Positions 1-5,829 of a stretch of 5,858 nucleotides of DNA are shown here, piece after piece. Numbering within the stretch: position 1 is the first letter of the stretch; every line of letters begins with the position of its first letter. Source of the stretch: Lentisphaeria bacterium UBA1784 (lineage in GTDB: Bacteria; Verrucomicrobiota; Lentisphaeria; Victivallales; Victivallaceae); assembly GCA_002315455.1 (NCBI GenBank), contig DCGG01000152.1:11186-17043 (forward strand), read 5' to 3'. Made by a program: the position numbers and the translations under genes. Under the pieces are notes generated by a model, which saw only the letters and a list, made by a program, of their open reading frames with translations, made no database searches and was not told the origin of the DNA.

Positions 1-1386
1 GGGATCCTTGATCTGATAGGCGTTGTCGTTGGGATAGCACCAGTATTCCGCCTTCTTGCCGGAGGTGGCTTCCTCGTAGGAGGCGTGGAAGGCTCCGAAG
101 TTGTAGATGTCGAAGAGGTGATCGGCCTCCTTGCGGAACTGCGCGGGAGGCGAAGTCAGGAAAGTCTTGAGTCCCTTCTTGTGGTAGATCTCGAAAATGC
201 GCTTGGCGTAGGGGAAGGCTGCGGGATCCGGTTCGTCCACGGGGTTGAAGATGAACCGGGGATAGTTCCGCTTCTTCGTGTAGGCGAGGAACTTGTCCAG
301 AGCGCTCTCCATGCGGACGTAGAGTTCTTCGGGGATTTTGTCGCACTGGATGTCCATCATATGGAAGGTCAGAGGCAGTCCGGTCATGTTCTTGTAGAAC
401 TGCATGCTGTAGCCGCCGGTGAGGGGGATCTCGCAGTCGGCGGGGAATCCGGCCTCCTTCAGTTCTGCGACGTATTCATCCAAATCGGGGGCCCAGAAGG
501 CGTCCTTTGTTCCGTCCGGCAGGGTTGTGAGGGTGTACATGAAGGTCGGCGGCCGGGTGAAGCCGTAGTCGCGCATGGTGCGGAACTCGTTCAGCACCAC
601 CTTGTGGACCAGTTCCTTGTCATCCTTGTGGACGCGGTAGAAGGTGTTCTTTGGGCGGCGCATGGGGATGTTGTAGGCGGTGAAATGCTTGTTGGGATCC
701 TGTTTCAGCCGGAAGGGCAGGACCTTCACCGAGACCGGCAGCATCAGCGCCTTGGCGAATCCTGCGTGCCACACAAGGACTTCGCCCTTGATCTCCTTTG
801 TCCCGTCGGCGGGCAATTTGAAGGTCAGCAGGAAACGCTGCGGCTCCCTGGCGGGGAAGGTCCCCGCGGTGAAGGGCGCGAGGAACTCCGGCATCCTGCG
901 GAAGCGCTTGTTTTTGGGTTCGTACATGTGGGAGTTGTACCGGGGGTAGATGATGTCCCAGTAGCGGACCACCCGGATCTCCGGCGTCGCATTGCCTTTG
1001 AACATCACGTGGAGGTCCTTCAGTTCCTGAAGGCCATAGACGGCGAAGTTCAGCGTGACGAACTGGTCCTGCGCGCCCCAGCCGGAGAGGGCGGTGACGC
1101 GCTCGTGGGGCAAGGGATTGGTCTCGCTCCAGATCGGTTCCGTCAGAGGACGTGAGAAGAGGACCATCCCCGCTTTCTTTTCCGCCGCCGTGGGAACGAT
1201 GGGGGGAGCAGTTTCGATGAAGGGGTCCGCCTTGATGCCTTCGGGATAGGGTTCATCCTGCACCGGGAGGGCTGGCACCGGACGCGGGTCGGAGGGTTTT
1301 GCAACCAGTGCCGTGTCGGCGGCGGAAGCATTCAGAGTGAAGGCCGCCGCCATCGCCAGCAAAGAGGAGGAAAGCAGTCGTTTCAT
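1..1386 (-). CDS. Secreted DUF4091 / GH123-like glycoside hydrolase, partial (C-terminus outside window)
   Basis: An open frame of 462 codons runs from an ATG at 1386 to the left edge with no stop, so the C-terminus is missing. The start has a GGAG ribosome site 7 bases upstream. Residues 1-23 form a signal peptide: MKR, a hydrophobic Leu/Ala stretch, then a signal-peptidase-I-like ASA-A site; export is predicted. After a Pro-rich linker (about 24-60), residues about 65-226 look like a beta-sandwich ending in the 'VKVLPFRL' strand typical of the N-terminal region of DUF4091 proteins. The catalytic-barrel portion begins near 235 and contains 'FNPVDEPDP', with the acidic pair D384-E385. In GH123 N-acetylgalactosaminidases an Asp-Glu pair does substrate-assisted hydrolysis; equating this pair with it is inference. 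It lies 25 bases after the alpha/beta hydrolase and probably shares its mRNA. Substrate unknown; the glycosidase-like fold is fairly sure, the GalNAc activity is not. Confidence 0.8.
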   Translation of the reverse strand, partial: MKRLLSSSLLAMAAAFTLNASAADTALVAKPSDPRPVPALPVQDEPYPEGIKADPFIETAPPIVPTAAEKKAGMVLFSRPLTEPIWSETNPLPHERVTALSGWGAQDQFVTLNFAVYGLQELKDLHVMFKGNATPEIRVVRYWDIIYPRYNSHMYEPKNKRFRRMPEFLAPFTAGTFPAREPQRFLLTFKLPADGTKEIKGEVLVWHAGFAKALMLPVSVKVLPFRLKQDPNKHFTAYNIPMRRPKNTFYRVHKDDKELVHKVVLNEFRTMRDYGFTRPPTFMYTLTTLPDGTKDAFWAPDLDEYVAELKEAGFPADCEIPLTGGYSMQFYKNMTGLPLTFHMMDIQCDKIPEELYVRMESALDKFLAYTKKRNYPRFIFNPVDEPDPAAFPYAKRIFEIYHKKGLKTFLTSPPAQFRKEADHLFDIYNFGAFHASYEEATSGKKAEYWCYPNDNAYQIKDP

Positions 1387-1411
1387 GATGATGGCTCCTG
1401 TAATTGATGGA

Positions 1412-2260
1412 TCAGATGGTGAATTCGGGATAGTGCCGCAAAATGAACTCCACAAGCGGAGTGGGATCGGTCAATCCGTGGGGATGGTGTCCGTAGAAAT
1501 CCCGGCGGATCACTTCGATCTCCAGACCGGCGGCCTTCAGTTTCGCCTCGACGACGTCGATGTTCTTGCAGGGATCGACGGACTGGTCCTGCCCGCTGCG
1601 GATGGCGAGGATGGGGAGTTTTGCCTTGGCGATGGGAGCAAGGTTGTTGATGGGATTGAGGGGATGGGCCTCCAGTTCCTCGAGAGACTTGGCTCCGTAG
1701 GCGATGCGGTGCTGCTCGTTGCGCTCCTTGCTGTGTTTCTCCCAGTCCGGCACGTTGGTGCCGGGGTGGTGGATCAGCGAGCAGAGAGGCGCATCCAAGT
1801 ACATGGCGCCGACGGTGTCGGGATGTTCCGCGGACCAGCGCAGAGAGAAGAGCCCGCCGTAACTCATGCCGATGAGGGCGGCCTTCTTATGGAAGTGCAG
1901 TTTCTGAAGCATGGCGTAGAACTCCCCGGCAATCCGCATTCCTTCCGGGTTGAAGAAGGTGTCGAAGAGGTCGAGGTGAACGTGGTGGAATCCGCGCTCC
2001 AGCAGTTTCAGCGCCGGGGTCCGGGGAACGAAGGCCTCCGCCCACTGAAGGCACCAGGTCCACGGCAAACCCGGGGCGGGATTGGGCGGCTCCACGATGA
2101 ATCCCTTGCGTCCGCAGAGCTCGAAGTTGTGACGGCGGAAGCCGTACCACTCCACGGTCTCGTCACCGGGGTAGGAGATCAGGGACTTGTGCTCGTGCCG
2201 GGGCAGTGCATAACCCTCTCGGGAACTCAGTTTCGCGAGAAACGACTCGGAATCGCTCAT
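1412..2260 (-). CDS. Alpha/beta hydrolase, cytoplasmic, esterase/acyl-hydrolase-like
   Basis: This 282-residue protein has the features of the alpha/beta hydrolase fold. The nucleophile elbow is 'GMSYGG' with Ser133 (GxSxG). A candidate acid is Asp225 in 'SGQDQSVDP', and the catalytic His is probably in 'GHHPHG' at 258-261, close to the C-terminus as the family expects. 'FIVEPPNPAPGLPWTW' (54-69) is the usual early strand leading to the oxyanion region. There is no signal peptide or membrane segment, so it should act in the cytoplasm. The ATG at 2260 has an AGGAGG site with a 9-base gap. It is first in its transcription unit: a terminator and a predicted promoter lie upstream, and the glycosidase-like gene follows 25 bases downstream. 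Removal of acyl groups from imported sugars is a reasonable role, but thioesterase, lipase or peptidase activity cannot be excluded. Confidence 0.85.
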   Translation of the reverse strand: MSDSESFLAKLSSREGYALPRHEHKSLISYPGDETVEWYGFRRHNFELCGRKGFIVEPPNPAPGLPWTWCLQWAEAFVPRTPALKLLERGFHHVHLDLFDTFFNPEGMRIAGEFYAMLQKLHFHKKAALIGMSYGGLFSLRWSAEHPDTVGAMYLDAPLCSLIHHPGTNVPDWEKHSKERNEQHRIAYGAKSLEELEAHPLNPINNLAPIAKAKLPILAIRSGQDQSVDPCKNIDVVEAKLKAAGLEIEVIRRDFYGHHPHGLTDPTPLVEFILRHYPEFTI

Positions 2261-2307
2261 GGAAAAAATCCTCCTCTTTGATGAGTTTGGGATATCCGGA
2301 CCCGGTT

Positions 2308-2336
2308 AACATAGCATCCGGCATGGATAAAATCAA
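2308..2336 (-). promoter_or_regulatory. Predicted sigma70-like promoter of the hydrolase/glycosidase operon
   Basis: Reading the minus strand, a -35 box TTGATT (2336-2331) and a -10 box TATGTT (2313-2308) are separated by exactly 17 bases. Each box matches 4 of 6 consensus bases. The expected start point near 2300 gives a leader of about 40 bases to the ATG at 2260. The position immediately after the terminator of the upstream operon supports it. No strong operator is visible, though GTTAAC (2305-2310) and GGATATCC (2290-2297) are small palindromes beside it. Confidence 0.5.
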
Positions 2337-2358
2337 GATGCCCCCGGAAGATTAGTAC

Positions 2359-2400
2359 AAAAAAGTGCCGGGACCGCAGGGGGAATCGCAGTCCCGGCAC
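2359..2400 (-). terminator. Intrinsic terminator of the mutarotase-like/deacetylase/M24 operon
   Basis: On the minus strand a perfect 10-bp GC-rich stem, GTGCCGGGAC (2400-2391) pairing with GTCCCGGCAC (2374-2365), encloses a 16-base loop. It is followed directly by six T residues (2364-2359). It begins 18 bases after the end of the M24 gene. This is a textbook Rho-independent terminator in the minus orientation; read on the plus strand there is no T-run after the stem, so it is one-directional. Confidence 0.92.
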
Positions 2401-2418
2401 CGAATAACGCAGACCTGA

Positions 2419-3579
2419 TCAGAGATCCACGATATTCATGAATTTCTTGCTGAAGAGTTCGCAGCCGCCCTCTTTGACCACGCAACCGCGCTCCCAGCGG
2501 AGTCCGTATCCGTCTCCGGTGAAGAAAGTGTCGATCTGATAGGTCATATTGGGCTGGAGTTTGTACTTGCTGGTGGTCTCGATCCAGGGACTCTCGGTCT
2601 CCATGATGCCCAGACCGTGGACCGGTCCGTAGAGCATGTAGTCGCCCCAGCCCTGATCAATGCCCCACTGGGTGTAGGCCTTGGCAATCCCGGCGGCATC
2701 GGCGCCGGCCTTGATGAGTTCGATGGTGTACTTGTGGGCGCGGAGCGCGAACTGCACCAGATCCAGCTGCTTCTTGGGCAGCTTGCCGAACCACACCGGC
2801 AGACCGATGGAACTGCTGTATCCGCCTACCCGGGCGCCGATGTTCAGCTGAATGATCTCATTCTTCCGGAGTTTTGCGGAGGTGGGGCGGCTGATGCCGT
2901 TGCTGGTCCGGTCTCCGCCGAAGCAGTAGAGGCTGTGGCCTTCGTATTCGCCGCCGTTGGCGTAGATCTCGCGCTGGGCGATGCCGATGACCTGAAATTC
3001 GGTCATGCCGGGCTTCATCTCATTGAGGATGGCAGTGACGGCCTTCTCCGCGACCTTGAAGGCCTTGCGGTGGCAGTTCAGTTCGTTTTCGCTCTTGACC
3101 CAGCGGAGGGGGCGGAAGACCTCATCGGCCGCCGTGACCTGCACTCCGGGGAGCTGGGCGGCGACGGCGTCCAGCGTGGGCTTGGTCATGACGGCGGTGC
3201 CGACGAGACCAAGCTTCTTGAGTTTGCGGCTTCCCATGGACTGCTTCACCACATCGGCGTAGGTGGCCAGCGGGATGCCGGGGTAGTCCGGCTCGGCGGA
3301 TTCCCGGTAGTTCAGCATCTGGGCGATCTCGGGGATCATGCTGCGGCCCTGCGCGTACTTGAGGCTCTCGGGTCCGATCAGCAGGACCGCCTTGCCCTCG
3401 GCGGGAACGAAGACGCCGGCCTGCTCGAAAGTGGGCCAGTACTCGGTCAGATAACGGACGTTTGCGAAGTCGGATTCGGTGCCGTGGACGAGGCAGGCGT
3501 CCAGACCGGCGGCCTTGATGCGGGCCTGAAACTTGGCGATGCGCTCCAGATACTCTGCGGCGGGGATTGCGTAATTCAT
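2419..3579 (-). CDS. M24-family creatinase/Xaa-Pro-aminopeptidase-like protein with altered metal site
   Basis: The 386-residue length and layout fit the two-domain M24B/creatinase group: an N-terminal creatinase domain (about 10-150, 'ARIKAAGLDACLVHG' then 'NVRYLTEYW') and a C-terminal pita-bread domain (about 165-386). Lining up the five M24 metal positions by eye, two match and three do not. The first Asp is Asn246 ('QLNIGARVGGY'), the second is Ser257 eleven residues on, His321 is kept ('PVHGLGIMETESP'), the next Glu is Asp350 ('MTYQID'), and the last Glu is kept as Glu363 ('RWERG'). Metal-free creatinase also lacks these Asp ligands, so a creatinase-like, metal-independent hydrolase or a non-enzymatic role is more likely than a normal aminopeptidase. 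The protein appears cytoplasmic. The ATG at 3579 has AGGAG with a 7-base gap. It is the last gene of its operon, 51 bases after the deacetylase. Family is sure; reaction unknown. Confidence 0.88.
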   Translation of the reverse strand: MNYAIPAAEYLERIAKFQARIKAAGLDACLVHGTESDFANVRYLTEYWPTFEQAGVFVPAEGKAVLLIGPESLKYAQGRSMIPEIAQMLNYRESAEPDYPGIPLATYADVVKQSMGSRKLKKLGLVGTAVMTKPTLDAVAAQLPGVQVTAADEVFRPLRWVKSENELNCHRKAFKVAEKAVTAILNEMKPGMTEFQVIGIAQREIYANGGEYEGHSLYCFGGDRTSNGISRPTSAKLRKNEIIQLNIGARVGGYSSSIGLPVWFGKLPKKQLDLVQFALRAHKYTIELIKAGADAAGIAKAYTQWGIDQGWGDYMLYGPVHGLGIMETESPWIETTSKYKLQPNMTYQIDTFFTGDGYGLRWERGCVVKEGGCELFSKKFMNIVDL

Positions 3580-3630
3580 TTGGATTCTCCTTTTGTTTGG
3601 AAAGGGTTGGGTTATTTCAGAATTGAAGTC

Positions 3631-4512
3631 TTATTCCACGGTGATCTGTCCTGCCTGATAGAAGGCGGCGCCGGCGGCCTTCATCTTCTGGATCAGGACG
3701 TCCAGCTGTTCTCCGGCGTATTCGCCGCAGTTCTTGACGAACTCCTGATTGGGCAGGACCGCGCCTTCGCCGTACTCCAGCAGCCCCTTGGGCATGGGGT
3801 GGAACTCCCACGGATGCATGTAGAGGCAGAGGAAGGGATTGGCTTTCTTGCCCTCGCAGTAGGAGATGTATCCGCGGATGTGTTTCATCACGGCTTCGGC
3901 ACTCTCGGTGCGCCACAGGGGCCACTGGTCCATGTCGCGCCCGTAGGGGTCGTGGGACTCCATGGAGAGGTCGGCGAAGTTGGGGATCTCCACCAGTTTC
4001 ATGTCGCCGCGTTTGGTCCAGTCTTCCCGGCTGGGATGGTAGGGTTCCAACTGTTCGCGGTAGAAGTACATGGGATAGGATGCATCGGCCTTGTAGCCGA
4101 GGTTTTCGAGGGCGTTGACCACTGCGGTGGAGCCGAAGAGCCGCGGACAGCGGAAGGCGGTGGGATGTACGCCGCTGATCTTTTCAATGATCTCTGTGTT
4201 GAGGCGGAGACGGTTCTCCACCTCCTCGTGGAGCACGGGGACCATGCCGGGGATTTCGAAGAGGGAGTCGCCGATGGTCTCGTGGAAGAGGGTGTGGGCG
4301 CCGATCTCATGGCCGGCATCCCGGACCATTTCCACCACTTCGGGATTCTTCTGTGCGGCGTCCGCGGTGAAGAAGAACGTGGCGGTGATCCGGTTCTTCT
4401 TGAGGACGCCGAGGATCATCTCGGTGCCCGGCTTGAAGCCGTTGTACCAAGGGGTCCAGCTGCCGATGTCGGTCTCCATGTCGAAGCCCAGGACTGCTCG
4501 GATGTTGCTCAT
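3631..4512 (-). CDS. Polysaccharide deacetylase (NodB/CE4 domain) protein
   Basis: I take the ATG at 4512 (293 residues) instead of the one six bases upstream at 4518, because the GGAGG site lies 7 bases from the former but only 1 base from the latter. With this start, the CE4 motifs are: motif 1 'GFDMETD' with the catalytic-base/metal Asp at 11; 'ATFFFT' strand 44-49; motif 2 'HEIGAH' giving metal ligands His68 and His72; motif 3 'FRCP' with Arg121 and Pro123; and a late 'LYMHPWEF' with His233 as the motif-5-type His. The metal triad Asp-His-His is complete, so it should be an active hydrolase. There is no signal peptide, so a small intracellular sugar or another C-N substrate is likelier than cell-wall polymer; the related PuuE-type allantoinases show that this fold also takes non-sugar substrates. 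The start overlaps the previous gene's stop by 4 bases (ATGA), implying translational coupling. Confidence 0.9.
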   Translation of the reverse strand: MSNIRAVLGFDMETDIGSWTPWYNGFKPGTEMILGVLKKNRITATFFFTADAAQKNPEVVEMVRDAGHEIGAHTLFHETIGDSLFEIPGMVPVLHEEVENRLRLNTEIIEKISGVHPTAFRCPRLFGSTAVVNALENLGYKADASYPMYFYREQLEPYHPSREDWTKRGDMKLVEIPNFADLSMESHDPYGRDMDQWPLWRTESAEAVMKHIRGYISYCEGKKANPFLCLYMHPWEFHPMPKGLLEYGEGAVLPNQEFVKNCGEYAGEQLDVLIQKMKAAGAAFYQAGQITVE

Positions 4513-5507
4513 TTCCATACCTCCGTATTGAAGTTGAATTCGTTGGTCAGCAGGTCGCAGATCTGCTGTTTTGAACCGCGGTAGAAGTGGGTCTCGGTCT
4601 CCATGGCGCTGCCGGTGGTGAAGCCGCCGGCGATGCGGACGGGCGCGAGCGTCTCCACCTCGAAGAAGCGAGCGTCCGGCCCGTAGAAGACGCTGTACAT
4701 GTCATCGGCGGAATAGACTCCGTTGGGTTGTTCGTTGTCTGCGAAGTTGATGCGGCGTCCGGCATCGGCTCTGCGGATGCGGCGCAGGATGAGCAGATTC
4801 TTCTCCGGGACACAGGCGCCGATGAAGCCGGGTGCCGCCTTTTCCGAGATGCCGATCTGGAGTCGATCCGGGCCGCCGAACATCAGACCGAAACTGCGGC
4901 CCTTCCGGACCAATTTTTCTCCGGGATCGCCGTAGAAGTCGCAGTTGACGGCGCCGGGGACGGGATCGGCCGTGCCGATGGCGAAGGCGCCGGGCGTCAG
5001 GTCGAACTGCTCCAGACTCCATGCGGAGACGAGGAAATCCTCTGCGGGGAGGGGGCGGACAAGTTCCAGCGAATCAAGGGCGCGATAGACGCAACTTTTC
5101 ACGCCGTAGCGGGCAGCCCGGGGCGCATCGCAGGGGAAGATCTGCCGCCGGTGGATCAGTTCCGCAACGACCGATTTCCGGTTTTCGAGAGAGATTTTTT
5201 TCTGCATGCCCCGCCCATCGGGAAGCAGTTCCGCCGGGACGCGGTTGATGCCGTCCTGCACGTGCCACGGACCTCCGTTGGAAGGGTAATTGAAAGCGAA
5301 GGGACCGCCTTCCGGGGCGGGCCAGAGGGAGTTCCCGCCGAGGTTGTTGAAACCTTCGGAGGGATGTTCTGCAAGCGGCACGTCCAGCCGGTGAAGGAGT
5401 TCGCCCTCCATGGCGGCGAAGATGCGTCCCTGCAGAGCGGGGGAGAGCAGGATCGTTCCATCCCCCGAAGGGATGCGGATGGCTCGGTTCAGAATTTCCG
5501 GGATCAT
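4509..5507 (-). CDS. Uncharacterised galactose-mutarotase-like (DUF4380/DUF6786-type) protein
   Basis: I do not recognise a characterised homologue for this 332-residue protein. Visible features are 'LSPALQGRIFA' (21-31), the conserved-looking 'NNLGGNSLWPAPEGG' (54-68), 'WSLEQFDL' (163-170) and 'FFEVETLAPV' (281-290). The combination of an early 'P-x-x-G-R-I' strand, a GG-x-x-LWPAPE block and a late 'F-E-V-E-T-x-x-P' strand resembles sugar-binding beta-sandwiches of the galactose-mutarotase-like superfamily, including the DUF4380 and DUF6786 groups. That is inference from motif style. No signal peptide or membrane helix is present, so it is probably cytoplasmic. The ATG at 5507 is preceded by a GGAG with a 10-base gap. 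It is first in its operon, and its TGA overlaps the deacetylase start. A role in recognising, epimerising or lysing a sugar is plausible; a non-catalytic sugar sensor is also possible. Confidence 0.75.
   Translation of the reverse strand: MIPEILNRAIRIPSGDGTILLSPALQGRIFAAMEGELLHRLDVPLAEHPSEGFNNLGGNSLWPAPEGGPFAFNYPSNGGPWHVQDGINRVPAELLPDGRGMQKKISLENRKSVVAELIHRRQIFPCDAPRAARYGVKSCVYRALDSLELVRPLPAEDFLVSAWSLEQFDLTPGAFAIGTADPVPGAVNCDFYGDPGEKLVRKGRSFGLMFGGPDRLQIGISEKAAPGFIGACVPEKNLLILRRIRRADAGRRINFADNEQPNGVYSADDMYSVFYGPDARFFEVETLAPVRIAGGFTTGSAMETETHFYRGSKQQICDLLTNEFNFNTEVWK
4513..4526 (-). promoter_or_regulatory. Shine-Dalgarno site that decides the deacetylase start
   Basis: On the minus strand, GGAGG lies inside the last codons of the mutarotase-like gene. 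It is 7 bases from the ATG at 4512 and 1 base from the ATG at 4518. The spacing in the other genes of this window is 7-10 bases, so 4512 is the natural start. Confidence 0.7.
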
Positions 5508-5543
5508 GGGATAAAATCTCCAGTTCCATATTGATGATGGTTT

Positions 5544-5572
5544 AATCTACGCCAATTCTCTCCGATATGCAA
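5544..5572 (-). promoter_or_regulatory. Predicted promoter of the mutarotase-like/deacetylase/M24 operon
   Basis: On the minus strand, TTGCAT (5572-5567) and TAGATT (5549-5544) are separated by 17 bases. The -35 box matches only the TTG of the consensus; the -10 box matches 4 of 6. The predicted start near 5537 leaves a leader of about 30 bases before the ATG at 5507. The weak -35 would suit an activated promoter. This is a motif call only. Confidence 0.4.
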
Positions 5573-5615
5573 ATCGTTTCCTCCCGGATTCCCCGCTTTT
5601 TATTCGACTTTTATG

Positions 5616-5627
5616 GATAGCGCTATC
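5616..5627. promoter_or_regulatory. Perfect CG-centred palindrome, candidate LacI-family operator
   Basis: GATAGCGCTATC is a perfect 12-base palindrome centred on CG, the shape of operators bound by LacI/GalR/CcpA-type regulators (family consensus roughly TGNNANCGNTNNCA). The centre is about 85 bases upstream of the predicted start of the minus-strand operon and about 160 bases upstream of the predicted plus-strand start. No regulator gene is in the window. Confidence 0.5.
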
Positions 5628-5659
5628 ATTTACGGCCCCTCCGTGCGGGAAAAACAAGG

Positions 5660-5680
5660 GCGGAACGCCAGCGCGGAACG
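5660..5680. repeat. Direct repeat GCGGAACG, two copies
   Basis: GCGGAACG occurs at 5660-5667 and again at 5673-5680, a 13-base period. It is short and could be chance, but it sits in the middle of the divergent regulatory region. Confidence 0.35.
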
Positions 5681-5714
5681 GTATTTTTGCTGGGACAGCG
5701 GAAGGCTTGTTTCC

Positions 5715-5732
5715 TTGAAAATCTTTGAAAAT
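5715..5732 (+). repeat. Direct repeat TTGAAAAT, two copies at a 10-base period, upstream of the plus-strand promoter
   Basis: TTGAAAAT occurs at 5715-5722 and 5725-5732, one DNA turn apart. The pair ends 13 bases before the candidate -35 box at 5746. Phased A-tracts there would suit an UP element, and tandem half-sites would suit an activator such as an AraC-family protein. Confidence 0.4.
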
Positions 5733-5745
5733 TCCCGCACCCGGC

Positions 5746-5773
5746 TTGCAATCCCGAATTTGCGTGATATATT
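5746..5773 (+). promoter_or_regulatory. Predicted promoter of the divergent plus-strand gene, with extended -10
   Basis: TTGCAA (5746-5751) and TATATT (5768-5773) are separated by 16 bases. A TG at 5765-5766, one base before the -10 box, makes an extended -10 element. The predicted start near 5780 gives a leader of about 50 bases to the ATG at 5830. Confidence 0.5.
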
Positions 5774-5829
5774 GTTTTCCGAATAAATTGCGATAAATAA
5801 TATTTGAGTTTGGATCAGGGAGAAAAATC

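Larger units (their letters stand above)
5643..5740. repeat. 9-bp inverted repeat pair around the divergent region centre
   Basis: GTGCGGGAA at 5643-5651 is the exact reverse complement of TTCCCGCAC at 5732-5740, with an 80-base gap. The arms are too far apart for an efficient terminator and there is no T-run after either. They might be paired protein sites, or chance. Confidence 0.35.
5508..5829. other. Divergent intergenic regulatory region (322 bases)
   Basis: No convincing gene lies between the mutarotase-like gene on the minus strand and the gene starting at 5830 on the plus strand. The region is more AT-rich than its surroundings, especially from 5750 to 5829. It holds a candidate promoter in each direction, a LacI-type palindrome, two short direct-repeat pairs and a 9-bp inverted repeat, all listed separately. 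A 94-codon frame on the minus strand crosses it but shows no family features and runs through both candidate promoters. Confidence 0.75.

Noticed and set aside
85..1155. 356-codon plus-strand frame at the left end
   Set aside because: It is antisense and in register with the glycosidase-like gene, which has a signal peptide, ribosome site and family motifs. The plus frame has none.
1313..2281. 322-codon plus-strand frame
   Set aside because: It is opposite the alpha/beta hydrolase, whose catalytic motifs show that the minus strand is coding.
3580..3630. Possible terminator or promoter between the deacetylase and M24 genes
   Set aside because: The 51 bases contain the M24 ribosome site but no stable hairpin with a T-run and no paired -35/-10 boxes, so the genes are taken as one operon.
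2617..4584. 655-codon open frame on the plus strand spanning the M24 and deacetylase genes
   Set aside because: It lies exactly opposite the codon register of both minus-strand genes. It stays open because these GC-rich genes hardly use TTA, CTA and TCA codons. It lacks recognisable motifs and is low in Lys and rich in Gly, Val, Ala, Asp and Glu, as expected of an antisense shadow.
4587..5534. 315-codon plus-strand frame
   Set aside because: It is in register opposite the mutarotase-like gene, with no ribosome site or family features.
5788..5804. TTGCGATAAATAATAT as an alternative plus-strand promoter
   Set aside because: The box spacing is only about 6 bases and a 17-base spacing would place the -10 on the ribosome site. 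The upstream TTGCAA/TATATT pair is better.
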